Positions 1 through 7,483 are shown, counted from the first letter of the stretch. The stretch is DNA of 7,560 nucleotides from Methylococcales bacterium (GCA_023146575.1 JAGLBU010000222.1:1-7560), one strand, 5' to 3'. The notes: generated from the letters alone by a model not told the origin. Numbers and translations: made by a program.

Positions 1-148
1 AACAATGCCCGTGGGAATTTTTGGTCAGCGTTGCGGCTTGAATCAACTACTAAAAAAAGGCGATAGAGTGGAAATCTATCGCCCCTTAATCTGCGACCCT
101 AAAGTTGCTCGTCGCAATCGCGCTTTATTGACTCAAAAAAAGCGTTAG
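1..148 (+). CDS. rnfH: RnfH family protein (UPF0125), C-terminal part only
   Basis: The gene is cut by the left window edge; codons start at base 2 and 48 residues remain before a TAG stop. The visible piece contains [17 protein letters not shown] followed by a basic tail ([13 protein letters not shown]). This matches the family's C-terminal signature [22 protein letters not shown]. RnfH is a small protein of about 90-100 residues with a ubiquitin-like (beta-grasp) fold. Its biochemical role is not established, although the name comes from association with rnf genes in some bacteria and the family often sits beside ratA/smpB. The ATG at 5-7 is internal to the domain, not a start, because the N-terminal half of the fold would be missing. 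The last four bases overlap the stop codon of the convergent mltB. Family assignment is secure; function is not. Confidence 0.85.
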   Translation, partial: TMPVGIFGQRCGLNQLLKKGDRVEIYRPLICDPKVARRNRALLTQKKR

Positions 149-1191
149 CGTTGATAGCCACGTTTAATTTCTTGGGCGAGTTGATGTACTGCCATTGCAT
201 AATAATTACTGTGATTGTATTTTTTAATGACTTTAAAATTAGGGTGTAGCGTCCAATATTGATCTTCGCTGTAAGTTCTAAACAGTCTGGCGTTGGCTTT
301 TGAATAGGCGCGGGTGGTGACAGGTTTTTTGTAGCGCCAATGATGGTGTGAAAAATAATTGGCAACACTACCAATGGCATCGGTTGGGTTCCATAAATCA
401 CGCTTACCATCATTATCAAAATCGACCGCTAATTTTCGAAAACTACTGGGCATAAATTGTCCTAAACCCATCGCACCCGCCCAAGATCCTTTCACGTCTT
501 GTGGGTCGTAGCCTTGCTCTTTAGTCATGATTAAGAAATTTTCTAATTCAGAGGTGAAGTATTTAGAACGCCTTTTAGTGTGAAAAGCCAATGTACTTAA
601 GGCATCAAGGGTTCGTGTTCGTCCAACATTGCGACCAAAATAGGTTTCAACCCCAATGATCGCTACAATGTATTCAGGGTCAACCTTGTAGGTTCTACTG
701 GCTCTTTCTAAGGTTTTAGCATTTTGCTGCCAAAAGGTAATGCCGTTATTAATATGTGATGATTTAATAAATTTTTTGCGATAACGTGACCAGCTACCGC
801 GTGAAGGTGTAAAACTTTTTTTAACATTGAGGGTTGGCTTTTCCAATTTCATTACTGAATTAAGGTGTTTTGCTTTGGATAATACCCCGCGTAAATAATT
901 TTCTGAAAAGCCATGTTGACGTGAGAGTTTACGGATAAGATTATGCGCGCCAGCAGAACCTGCGTAATCACCATAAAGTTGATTTGATGAATAATGCCCC
1001 ACCTGTTTCGGTGTTTTTTTAGTATAAGACGATTTTTTCTTAGGTCGTTGAGCATGTCCCTTAGTTGGGTTAGACGGTACAATGGGGCGCGATATTTTAG
1101 TGGGGGAGTCGGGTTTTGGAATAACAGGGTCTGTACTGCATGAGGCTATCAGTAAGATCACCGATAAGAGAGGCAGGCTTTTATAATTCAT
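145..1191 (-). CDS. mltB: Membrane-bound lytic murein transglycosylase B (GH103, SLT_2 domain), lipoprotein
   Basis: The 348-residue product should cleave the MurNAc-GlcNAc bond of peptidoglycan, forming 1,6-anhydro-MurNAc ends, from a lipid anchor in the outer membrane. Residues 1-18 are a lipoprotein signal with lipobox I-A-S-C18; Ser at +2 favours outer-membrane sorting. Residues about 20-66 form a Pro/Lys/Ser/Thr-rich basic linker. The catalytic domain covers about 75-345. E182 in [10 protein letters not shown] aligns with the catalytic Glu of E. coli MltB (Slt35), followed by [21 protein letters not shown] (239-250) and [16 protein letters not shown] near the end. An EF-hand-like loop starts at D257 ([12 protein letters not shown]), but loop position 12 is Asn where E. 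coli has Asp. The stretch between the EF hand and the YNHS motif is roughly 30 residues shorter than in E. coli MltB, by alignment from memory. AGGAA (complement of 1198-1202) sits 6 bases before the ATG, supporting this start. The gene is divergent from sucA and convergent with rnfH. Confidence 0.93.
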   Translation of the reverse strand: MNYKSLPLLSVILLIASCSTDPVIPKPDSPTKISRPIVPSNPTKGHAQRPKKKSSYTKKTPKQVGHYSSNQLYGDYAGSAGAHNLIRKLSRQHGFSENYLRGVLSKAKHLNSVMKLEKPTLNVKKSFTPSRGSWSRYRKKFIKSSHINNGITFWQQNAKTLERASRTYKVDPEYIVAIIGVETYFGRNVGRTRTLDALSTLAFHTKRRSKYFTSELENFLIMTKEQGYDPQDVKGSWAGAMGLGQFMPSSFRKLAVDFDNDGKRDLWNPTDAIGSVANYFSHHHWRYKKPVTTRAYSKANARLFRTYSEDQYWTLHPNFKVIKKYNHSNYYAMAVHQLAQEIKRGYQR

Positions 1192-1197
1192 ATAACG

Positions 1198-1202
1198 TTC
1201 CT
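1198..1202 (-). promoter_or_regulatory. Shine-Dalgarno of mltB
   Basis: The minus strand reads AGGAA here, 6 bases upstream of the mltB ATG. It fixes the start that also gives a complete lipoprotein signal peptide. Confidence 0.7.
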
Positions 1203-1285
1203 ATTAGGTTGGTCAAGAGTGTATTTTCAATTCAGTGGCGTGTGACAATGACAAGATTTACTCTAGTGTGCAATCCAATTTTTGT

Positions 1286-1309
1286 AAACCTTAAATTTTA
1301 GTAAAGTTT
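1286..1309. promoter_or_regulatory. Inverted repeat, possible operator upstream of sucA
   Basis: The arms AAACCTTA and TAAAGTTT are separated by 8 bases and pair at 7 of 8 positions. The site is a 24-bp dyad just upstream of the likely sucA promoter. Size and position fit a dimeric repressor or activator site, but I do not recognise the consensus, and AT-rich DNA yields such dyads by chance. Confidence 0.25.
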
Positions 1310-1338
1310 GCTTTTCTGAACTAGACTGATAGGTAATT

Positions 1339-1344
1339 TAAAAT
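1339..1344 (+). promoter_or_regulatory. Candidate -10 box for the suc operon
   Basis: TAAAAT matches the sigma-70 -10 consensus at 5 of 6 positions and lies 32 bases before the sucA ATG. No good -35 hexamer stands 16-18 bases upstream, so the promoter, if real, would probably need an activator. This would suit a TCA-cycle operon but is inference. Confidence 0.3.
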
Positions 1345-1376
1345 CTTTTAAATATTAAATTCATCCCCTTTATTGT

Positions 1377-4208
1377 ATGGACAACTTACTGAAACATTTT
1401 CAAGAATCCTCTGCCCTTTATGGCAGTAATGCGATTTATATTGAAGATTTATATGAGCAATATTTAAAAAACCCTGATTCTGTTGAAGCCAGCTGGCGGG
1501 TAAAATTTAATACGATTAGTGATGGGCGTTCGGAAGTGCCTCATAGCCCAATTGTGGAGCGGTTTGCAAATCTTGCGGCCTCTTCTTCATCAGCAAGCCC
1601 TATTGCAAGGTTGCAAGGTATTACTGAGCAAAGTGTGCAAAAACAATCTGGAGTGGCGCGGTTAATTAATTTTTATCGAACCCGTGGGCATCAAGGCGCG
1701 AAAATTAACCCTTTACAGGCAGAATTACCCACCTTAGCTGATTTAGATCCTGCTTATTATGGCTTGTCTGAGCCTGACATGGAAACCGTTTTTGATACAG
1801 GGACGTTGCAAGGTCATGAAAAATTATCATTACGAAAAATTATTGCCCTTTTAAATTCAATTTATTGTGAAACGATTGGGTTTGAGTATATGCATATTAT
1901 GGATATGGACATTCGGCGTTGGCTGAAAAATCATATCGAAACCCCTAGACCTAAAATTAGTGCAAAGAAAAAACAATGGTTGTTAGGGCAATTGACGGCG
2001 GCAGAAGGGATTGAGAAATATTTACATCAGCGTTTTGTCGGGCAAAAGCGTTTTTCGTTAGAAGGGGGGGAGTCGCTTATTCCTGTTTTAAATGAATTGA
2101 TTCAGCAAGGAGGCGCGCAACATGTTAAAGAAATGGTTGTCGGAATGGCACATAGAGGCAGACTTAATGTGTTAGTCAATATTTTAGGCAAGAAGCCGTC
2201 GGTATTATTTGGAGAATTTGAAGGGGTTCATAGCGCGATACCTGGTGCGATTACGGGCGATGTAAAATATCATCAGGGCTTTTCATCGAATATTAAAACC
2301 GCTGGCGGTAATCTTCATTTGACGTTGGCTTTTAATCCCTCACATTTAGAAATTATCAATCCTGTGGTGGAAGGTTCTGTAAAAGCGCGGCAAGATCGAC
2401 GTGAAAAAGATAATGTTAATACGGTTATTCCTGTTCTAATTCATGGTGATGCCGCTTTTGCGGGTCAGGGAATTGTCATGGAAACCTTAAACATGGCGGA
2501 AACTCGTGGTTTTTATACAGGTGGCACGATTCATATTGTGATTAATAATCAAATTGGTTTTACCACCAGCGATCCTGTTGATGCACGCTCGACCTTGTAT
2601 TGTACTGATGTGGCGAATATGATTCAGGCGCCAATTTTTCATGTGAATGGGGATGATCCAGAGGCAGTGTTGTACATCACTCAGTTGGCATTAGATTATC
2701 GAATGAAATTTAATAAAGATGTGGTGATTGATTTAGTTTGTTATCGACGCTTAGGGCATAACGAAGCCGATGAACCTGCGGCAACACAACCTTTAATGTA
2801 TAAAAAAATTCGAGCGCTGAAAACCATAAGGCAATTATATGGCGAGCAATTAGTGGCAGAAGGGAGCATGGATGAGAATATGCCGCTTACAATGGAAAAT
2901 TTTTACCAAAAAAAATTGGAAGCAGGCGGTGTCGTCACTGAATGGGTTTTGGAAAATAGCCACTATTCCTTTACACGGCATTGGGATAAATATTTAGATA
3001 CGGAATGGACAGGGGCTTCCGAAACATCGGTATCTTTAGAAGCGTTACGTTTTTGTAATGATAAATTACAGCAATTACCGACAGGTATAGAAATCCATCC
3101 CCGTGTGGCAAAAGTGATGGAAAATCGTCGGAAAATGATTGCAGGGGCGTTACCGATTGATTGGGGTTGTGCTGAAAATTTAGCCTATGCTACCTTGTTA
3201 GTCGAAAAATACAGTGTGCGTATAACGGGTCAAGATGTGGGCAGAGGGACTTTTTCTCACCGTCATGCGATGTTACATAATCAGCTGAATAATGAAATTT
3301 ATATTCCCTTGCAGCATTTAACAGACGATCAAGGGGATTTACAACTGTATAACTCTTTGTTATCAGAAGCGGGGGTATTAGGGTTTGAATATGGCTACAG
3401 TTCCACTCAACCTGAGACCTTAGTGATATGGGAAGCGCAATTTGGTGATTTTGCCAACGGCGCGCAAGTTTTAATCGATCAATTTATTTGCTCTGGGGAA
3501 GCTAAATGGGGGCGTTTAAGTGGGTTAGTGATGTTATTACCGCATGGATTTGAAGGGCAAGGACCTGAGCATTCTTCGGCTCGGTTAGAGCGTTATTTAC
3601 AATTATGTGCCTCTTATAATATACAGGTATGTGTACCAACAACGCCTGCGCAAATTTTTCATTTACTCAGACGACAGTTAAAACGTGTTTATCGAAAGCC
3701 TTTGATTGTCATGAGTCCTAAAAGTTTGTTGCGGCATAAATTAGCGGTTTCAACGCTGGAAGATTTAAGTAAAAAAACCTTTCAGCCAATTATTAAAGAA
3801 CACGATTCTGAGGTAATTGTGAAGAAGGTAACACGGGTGATTTTTTGTTCAGGTAAGATTTATTATGATTTGATTGAACAGCGACAACGGGAGGAAATTT
3901 ATAATGTGGCGATTATTCGTATTGAACAACTTTACCCTTTTCCCGCGCATGATTTTAAAACAGAACTTCGACGTTATTCGCATGTAAAAACCATTGTTTG
4001 GTGTCAAGAAGAGCCTAAAAACCAAGGCGCATGGTATCAATCAAAGCATCATTTTTTCGATAACTTATTAAAGAGTATGGATGTTTTGTATTGTGGTCGA
4101 GAGCCCTCAGCTGCCCCTGCAGTGGGTGATTTCTCAACCCATATTAAACAACAAAAACAAGTGGTCAATGAGGCCTTATATGGTTCAAAAGAAGGAAAAC
4201 CGTTATGA
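1377..4208 (+). CDS. sucA: 2-oxoglutarate dehydrogenase E1 component (ThDP-dependent)
   Basis: The 943-residue product (E. coli SucA is 933) decarboxylates 2-oxoglutarate on thiamine diphosphate and reductively succinylates the lipoyl group of E2o in the cytoplasmic complex of the TCA cycle. The N-terminal segment [20 protein letters not shown] (9-28) has the family's E2-contact pattern, which supports this ATG. Active-site features are present: [12 protein letters not shown] with H259, [11 protein letters not shown] with H299, the ThDP/Mg motif from G357-D358 to INNQIGFTT (N390/N391), and [13 protein letters not shown] (455-467). The C-terminal transketolase-like part has [14 protein letters not shown] (618-631), [29 protein letters not shown] and [11 protein letters not shown]; the end holds [14 protein letters not shown]. 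No truncation or frameshift is visible. No clear Shine-Dalgarno precedes the ATG. Its stop overlaps the sucB start (ATGA). Confidence 0.97.
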   Translation: MDNLLKHFQESSALYGSNAIYIEDLYEQYLKNPDSVEASWRVKFNTISDGRSEVPHSPIVERFANLAASSSSASPIARLQGITEQSVQKQSGVARLINFYRTRGHQGAKINPLQAELPTLADLDPAYYGLSEPDMETVFDTGTLQGHEKLSLRKIIALLNSIYCETIGFEYMHIMDMDIRRWLKNHIETPRPKISAKKKQWLLGQLTAAEGIEKYLHQRFVGQKRFSLEGGESLIPVLNELIQQGGAQHVKEMVVGMAHRGRLNVLVNILGKKPSVLFGEFEGVHSAIPGAITGDVKYHQGFSSNIKTAGGNLHLTLAFNPSHLEIINPVVEGSVKARQDRREKDNVNTVIPVLIHGDAAFAGQGIVMETLNMAETRGFYTGGTIHIVINNQIGFTTSDPVDARSTLYCTDVANMIQAPIFHVNGDDPEAVLYITQLALDYRMKFNKDVVIDLVCYRRLGHNEADEPAATQPLMYKKIRALKTIRQLYGEQLVAEGSMDENMPLTMENFYQKKLEAGGVVTEWVLENSHYSFTRHWDKYLDTEWTGASETSVSLEALRFCNDKLQQLPTGIEIHPRVAKVMENRRKMIAGALPIDWGCAENLAYATLLVEKYSVRITGQDVGRGTFSHRHAMLHNQLNNEIYIPLQHLTDDQGDLQLYNSLLSEAGVLGFEYGYSSTQPETLVIWEAQFGDFANGAQVLIDQFICSGEAKWGRLSGLVMLLPHGFEGQGPEHSSARLERYLQLCASYNIQVCVPTTPAQIFHLLRRQLKRVYRKPLIVMSPKSLLRHKLAVSTLEDLSKKTFQPIIKEHDSEVIVKKVTRVIFCSGKIYYDLIEQRQREEIYNVAIIRIEQLYPFPAHDFKTELRRYSHVKTIVWCQEEPKNQGAWYQSKHHFFDNLLKSMDVLYCGREPSAAPAVGDFSTHIKQQKQVVNEALYGSKEGKPL
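4192..4196 (+). promoter_or_regulatory. Shine-Dalgarno of sucB
   Basis: AAGGA lies inside the end of sucA, 8 bases upstream of the sucB ATG that overlaps the sucA stop. It indicates re-initiation and coupled translation of E1 and E2. Confidence 0.65.
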
Positions 4209-5449
4209 CAATTGAAATTTTAGTCCCTCATTTACCTGAATCGGTGGTTGATGCAACCGTGGTGGTTTGGCATAAACAGCAAGGTGAACGCGTTGAGAAA
4301 GGTGAAAACCTGATTGATCTTGAAACCGATAAAGTGGTATTGGAAGTGCCTGCGCTTGAATCGGGAATTTTAAGTGAAATTGTAAAAAAAGAAGGTGCAA
4401 TTGTAGAAGCGAGCGAAGTTCTGGCTTTACTTGAGCCTATTTCAGCAACGGTGCAACAGGAATCAGTTGAAGAAAAAGTAACGCTTGATGTAGAGGTTGA
4501 ATTGGGGGGCGAGGTGGCATTAAGTCCTGCGGTAAGACGATTAATCAATGAACATCATTTAAACCCTCATGATATTAAAGGGACAGGGAAGCAGGATCGA
4601 ATTATAAAAGCGGATGTTTTAACCTTTTTAGAGCAGCAAAAGGAGAAGGAAGCATCAGTTGATAAAATTATTATTACAACGCCGACAGAATCACGAATTT
4701 TAAGGGAAGAAGAAAAAGTGGTAGCGCCATCGGTAGTGGATGATGGTTTGAGGCCTGAACAGCGAGTTCCCATGACGCGTTTAAGAGCTAAAGTGGCGGA
4801 GAGATTATTGCAAGCTCAGCAAAATGCAGCGATGTTGACCACCTTTAATGAGGTGAATATGGACGCTGTGATGAGCTTGCGTAAACAGTATCAAGGGCGG
4901 TTTCAGGATAAGCATGACATTAAACTGGGGTTTATGTCTTTTTTTGTAAAAGCGTCAATTGAAGCGTTGAAAAAATTTCCAGCGATTAATGCCTCTATTG
5001 ATGAAAATGATATTTTATATCATGGTTATTATGATATTGGGATTGCGGTCACCTCGCCGAGAGGCTTAGTGGTTCCCGTAGTAAAAGATGCGGATCAATT
5101 AGATTTTGCAGGTATTGAAAAAAGTATTAATGGTTTTGGTTTGAAAGCACGAGGGGGAACCTTAAGTTACGATGACCTGAAGGGCGGTACATTTACGATT
5201 ACGAATGGGGGGATTTTTGGTTCAATGCTGTCAACGCCGATTTTAAATCCACCCCAGTGTGCTATTTTAGGAATGCACGGGATAAAAGATAGGGTGGTGG
5301 TGGAAGAGGGTGAAATGGTGATACGCCCGATGATGTATTTGGCGTTATCATATGATCATCGGCTCGTCGACGGGCGAGAGGCAGTGCAGTTTTTGGTGAT
5401 GATAAAAGAGTGTCTTGAGTCGCCTGCACATTTATTACTTAACATTTAA
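4205..5449 (+). CDS. sucB: Dihydrolipoyllysine succinyltransferase, E2 of 2-oxoglutarate dehydrogenase
   Basis: This 414-residue E2o core protein takes the succinyl group from E1 on a swinging lipoyl arm and transfers it to CoA. Domains in order: one lipoyl domain (about 2-77) with K43 in [10 protein letters not shown] as the lipoylation site; a linker; the peripheral-subunit (E3)-binding domain (about 105-143, [17 protein letters not shown] then [13 protein letters not shown]); a second linker rich in charged residues and Thr; and the catalytic acyltransferase domain (about 187-414). The last ends in [19 protein letters not shown] and [17 protein letters not shown], with H385 and D389 as the expected catalytic pair. 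Length and a single lipoyl domain are typical of SucB. One oddity is D131 where the binding-domain motif GTGxxGR normally has Gly. The start overlaps the sucA stop. Confidence 0.97.
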   Translation: MTIEILVPHLPESVVDATVVVWHKQQGERVEKGENLIDLETDKVVLEVPALESGILSEIVKKEGAIVEASEVLALLEPISATVQQESVEEKVTLDVEVELGGEVALSPAVRRLINEHHLNPHDIKGTGKQDRIIKADVLTFLEQQKEKEASVDKIIITTPTESRILREEEKVVAPSVVDDGLRPEQRVPMTRLRAKVAERLLQAQQNAAMLTTFNEVNMDAVMSLRKQYQGRFQDKHDIKLGFMSFFVKASIEALKKFPAINASIDENDILYHGYYDIGIAVTSPRGLVVPVVKDADQLDFAGIEKSINGFGLKARGGTLSYDDLKGGTFTITNGGIFGSMLSTPILNPPQCAILGMHGIKDRVVVEEGEMVIRPMMYLALSYDHRLVDGREAVQFLVMIKECLESPAHLLLNI

Positions 5450-5454
5450 TGGAT

Positions 5455-5458
5455 GAGA
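5455..5458 (+). promoter_or_regulatory. Weak ribosome-binding site deciding the lpd-like start
   Basis: GAGA lies 8 bases before the ATG at 5467. The earlier in-frame ATG at 5449, which overlaps the sucB stop by one base, has no purine-rich site before it. The ATG at 5467 also gives an N-terminus (MSDFKSIYDVIVIGAG) of the length usual for this E3 subgroup, so I prefer it. Confidence 0.45.
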
Positions 5459-5466
5459 ATACTATT

Positions 5467-6906
5467 ATGAGCGATTTTAAATCCATTTATGATGTGATTG
5501 TTATTGGTGCAGGACCCGCAGGTTATGTCGCGGCTATTCGTGCTGCACAATTAGGGCTGCAAGTGGCGTGTATTGATAACTGGAAAAATAACCAAGGTGA
5601 GTCAAGTCTAGGCGGAACTTATGTTAATGCAGGTAGTATTCCTTCGGTGGCATTGTTGGAGTCGTCTAAAATTTTTCACTCACTAAAGGAAGATGCTGAA
5701 AAACATGGGATTGAAATTAGCGGTCTTTCGTTAGATGTTAAAAAAATGATTCAGCGCAAAGATCAAGTGGTGAATGATCTAAGCAATCAAATTAAAGACA
5801 GTTTTAAGTATCATAATATTGATAATATTCATGGGGATGCAACGTTATTAAATGCTACGAAAGTTGAAGTGGTGTTATGTGAAAATGATGAAAAACATAT
5901 TTTAGAAACTAAAAATGTGATTCTGGCAACAGGGTCAAAATCCGTTGATGTGGCCTGTGCAAAAATTGATAATGAATTAATTTTGGATTCTAAAGCAACC
6001 TTAGATATGGCAGAAGTCCCTAAAAGGTTAGGAATTATTGGTGCAGGAATTATAGGCTTAGAACTTGGGGGTATTTGGAATCGCTTGGGGTCTAAGGTTA
6101 TTTTATTAGAAGCGCAAGAAAATTTTTTGATGACACCTGATTTTCAAATTTCGGATGAAGCTTATAAATTGTATTGTGAGCAAGGTTTAGACTTACGTTT
6201 AGGGGCGCGGGTGATGTCAACAAAAATAGTTGATGGCAAGGTAATTGTTGACTATCAGGATTTAAAAGGCAAACACCGTATTACCTTAGATAAGCTAATT
6301 GTAGCGACAGGGCGACGACCGAATACTGAATTTTTAGCGATTGCAGAAGCGAATTTATTACTAAATGAAAGTGGTTTTATACATGTAGATGAGGAATGTT
6401 GTACTAATTTACCCAATGTCTATGCTATCGGTGATTTGACTTTATTAGGGTCTATGTTGGCACATAAGGGGCTGGAAGAGGGAGTCTTTGTTGCGGAACG
6501 TATTGCTGCAGGGGAATGTACGCCTGTTGATTACAATGTTATTCCTTGTGTTATTTACACAGAGCCAGAAATTGCTTGGGTGGGACAAACAGAGCAGGCG
6601 CTAAAAGCAGTGAATGAGCCTTATAAAGTAGGGGTTTTCTCGTTAAATACCACAGGGAGGGGGCGTACTATTAATAAAACGAGTGGAATGGTTAAAATTT
6701 TGAGTCATGCTGAAACGGATAAAATTTTAGGGATTCATATTATAGGGACGCGAGCCTCAGAGTTAATTGCAGAAGCGGTATTAGCGATGGTATTTTCAGC
6801 AAGCAGTGAAGATTTAGCGCGAACTATTCATGCACACCCTAGTATTTCTGAAGCTTTGCAAGGTGCGGCTTTAAATCTTGATAACCGTTCAGTTTTTACG
6901 TCATGA
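5467..6906 (+). CDS. Dihydrolipoyl dehydrogenase (E3) homologue lacking the redox-active disulfide
   Basis: This is a full-length (479 residues; 485 from the ATG at 5449) member of the FAD-dependent pyridine nucleotide-disulfide oxidoreductase family, closest in pattern to the lpd found beside sucAB. Numbering below is from 5449. The FAD motif GAGPAG is at 20-25, the NAD motif GAGIIG at 198-203 with E221 after the second strand (NAD-type), ATGRRPN at 286-292, and the second FAD motif AIGD at 326-329 followed by MLAHKGLEEG. The C-terminal dimer domain has VIYTEPEIAWVG and HAHPSISE with H463 and E468, the usual proton-relay pair. The defining motif GGTCLNVGCIPSK reads GGTYVNAGSIPSV: Tyr58 and Ser63 replace both active-site cysteines and Val67 the Lys. 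Reading frame and spacing are intact, so this is substitution, not frameshift. Lipoamide dehydrogenase activity should be lost; diaphorase-like NADH oxidation could remain. It could be a repurposed flavoprotein or a decaying duplicate, so I withhold the symbol lpd. Confidence 0.9.
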   Translation: MSDFKSIYDVIVIGAGPAGYVAAIRAAQLGLQVACIDNWKNNQGESSLGGTYVNAGSIPSVALLESSKIFHSLKEDAEKHGIEISGLSLDVKKMIQRKDQVVNDLSNQIKDSFKYHNIDNIHGDATLLNATKVEVVLCENDEKHILETKNVILATGSKSVDVACAKIDNELILDSKATLDMAEVPKRLGIIGAGIIGLELGGIWNRLGSKVILLEAQENFLMTPDFQISDEAYKLYCEQGLDLRLGARVMSTKIVDGKVIVDYQDLKGKHRITLDKLIVATGRRPNTEFLAIAEANLLLNESGFIHVDEECCTNLPNVYAIGDLTLLGSMLAHKGLEEGVFVAERIAAGECTPVDYNVIPCVIYTEPEIAWVGQTEQALKAVNEPYKVGVFSLNTTGRGRTINKTSGMVKILSHAETDKILGIHIIGTRASELIAEAVLAMVFSASSEDLARTIHAHPSISEALQGAALNLDNRSVFTS

Positions 6907-7385
6907 TCGAAAATGTTGCAAAATTAATGCAACAAATAACCCATGGTGTCTATGTTATTGCTGTGAGCGATGGTAACAAGAAAAATGCGTTTACGGCATC
7001 GTGGGTGATGCAAGTATCATTCGATCCATTATTGCTGGCGTTTAGTATCAACCCTCAGCATTATTCCTATGAATTGTTACAAAGAGGCGGTATTTGTAGT
7101 ATCAATGTTTTAGAGCAGGGTCAATTGGATGTTGCGGCGCATTTCGCTCAGCCTTATAGTGAAGAAAAAATGAAACTTTATGATTGGGAATATGATAAAA
7201 CGCAATCATCTATTTTAAGTGAATGTTTGGCTTATTTTGATTGTAATGTCAGCGACTATATGGCGGCAGGCGATCATGAAATAGTAATTTGTCGTGTGCT
7301 TAAGGCAGGTTTTAAAGGTAAAGAAAAGCCATTACTTTATATTGAAACGGCTAATATGGATGATAGCCAAAAAAAATATAAATAA
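6903..7385 (+). CDS. Flavin reductase-like FMN-binding protein
   Basis: The 160-residue product fits the flavin reductase-like domain (split-barrel FMN-binding, DIM6/NTAB family), whose members bind FMN as dimers and reduce flavin with NAD(P)H or act as electron carriers. Visible family marks are ITHGVYVIAVSDG (12-24), NAFTASWVMQVSFDPLLL (28-45), SINPQHYSYELL (48-59), the SINVL strand (66-70) and GDHEIVICRV (123-132), with His125 in the usual place. The domain fills almost the whole protein. The C-terminus after PLLY is polar and lysine-rich and lacks the GxY ending seen in many relatives. No Shine-Dalgarno is evident; the ATG overlaps the stop of the lpd-like gene (ATGA), so translation is probably coupled. 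The context suggests a shared role with the flavoprotein upstream. Substrate and partner are unknown, and a rubredoxin-linked or oxygenase-partner reductase is equally possible. Confidence 0.85.
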   Translation: MIENVAKLMQQITHGVYVIAVSDGNKKNAFTASWVMQVSFDPLLLAFSINPQHYSYELLQRGGICSINVLEQGQLDVAAHFAQPYSEEKMKLYDWEYDKTQSSILSECLAYFDCNVSDYMAAGDHEIVICRVLKAGFKGKEKPLLYIETANMDDSQKKYK

Positions 7386-7390
7386 AAATA
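7369..7390 (+). promoter_or_regulatory. Uninterrupted A/T tract, UP-element-like
   Basis: These 22 bases contain only A and T and end exactly at the -35 box of the first downstream promoter, the position where UP elements bind the RNA polymerase alpha subunit. The tract covers the last codons and stop of the flavin reductase-like gene. Base content is observed; function is inferred. Confidence 0.45.
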
Positions 7391-7418
7391 TTGACGAAGC
7401 AAAATAGGACTGTATAAT
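7391..7418 (+). promoter_or_regulatory. Strong sigma-70 promoter (P1)
   Basis: TTGACG (7391-7396) and a perfect TATAAT (7413-7418) are separated by 16 bp, giving 11 of 12 consensus matches. A full A/T tract precedes it. The -35 begins only 5 bases after the stop codon of the last operon gene. Transcription would start near 7425 and run rightward. A 16-bp spacer with an upstream A/T tract resembles rRNA P1 promoters. Confidence 0.8.
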
Positions 7419-7425
7419 ACGCTTT

Positions 7426-7453
7426 TCTTTCAGCGGCACTAGTTTCTGAAAGA
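7426..7453 (+). other. Hairpin between the two promoters
   Basis: TCTTTCAG and CTGAAAGA form a perfect 8-bp stem around a 12-base loop. It falls at the very start of the P1 transcript. No U-tract directly follows (the nearest T-run is at 7469-7474), so it is not a convincing terminator; a leader structure is more likely. Confidence 0.5.
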
Positions 7454-7483
7454 GACCAAGGAAGAATATTTTTTAACAAGGTG

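Larger units (their letters stand above)
1192..1376. promoter_or_regulatory. Divergent control region between mltB and sucA
   Basis: This 185-bp AT-rich gap separates two divergently transcribed genes and must hold both promoters; no gene is visible in it. For mltB the best minus-strand pair I see is TTGTCA (complement of 1243-1248) and TACACT (complement of 1218-1223), with a long 19-bp spacer, so it is weak. For sucA the best -10 is TAAAAT at 1339-1344 (5 of 6 matches), with only poor -35 candidates around 1314-1321. An alternative -35 is TTGCTT at 1308-1313 with a weak TAGGTA at 1330-1335. A near-perfect inverted repeat lies at 1286-1309. The region's role follows from gene orientation; the exact promoter boxes are guesses. 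Confidence 0.5.

Noticed and set aside
99..419. Minus-strand open frame of 106 codons overlapping the mltB end
   Set aside because: It overlaps mltB and rnfH in another frame and resembles no family; the mltB reading carries the conserved transglycosylase motifs.
852..1082. Minus-strand open frame inside mltB
   Set aside because: It overlaps the well-supported mltB frame on the same strand, shows no family pattern and has no ribosome site; it is a shadow frame.
1242..1270. GTGACA as the -35 of a plus-strand sucA promoter
   Set aside because: No acceptable -10 hexamer lies 16-18 bases downstream; the same bases serve better as a weak minus-strand -35 for mltB.
4228..4548. Minus-strand open frame opposite sucB
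   Set aside because: It is opposite the conserved lipoyl and E3-binding domains, is Ser/Thr-rich low complexity and shows no recognisable domain; it is a product of codon bias on the other strand.
5590..5680. Frameshift or assembly error as the cause of the missing E3 cysteines
   Set aside because: The frame is continuous and residues on both sides (LGGT, IPS, ALL) align without gaps. At least three separate codon changes would be needed, not a single indel. Base-call errors cannot be fully excluded without reads.
7426..7474. Hairpin plus T-run as a rho-independent terminator of the suc operon
   Set aside because: The T-run begins about 15 bases after the stem instead of directly following it, and the stem is only 8 bp and AT-rich.
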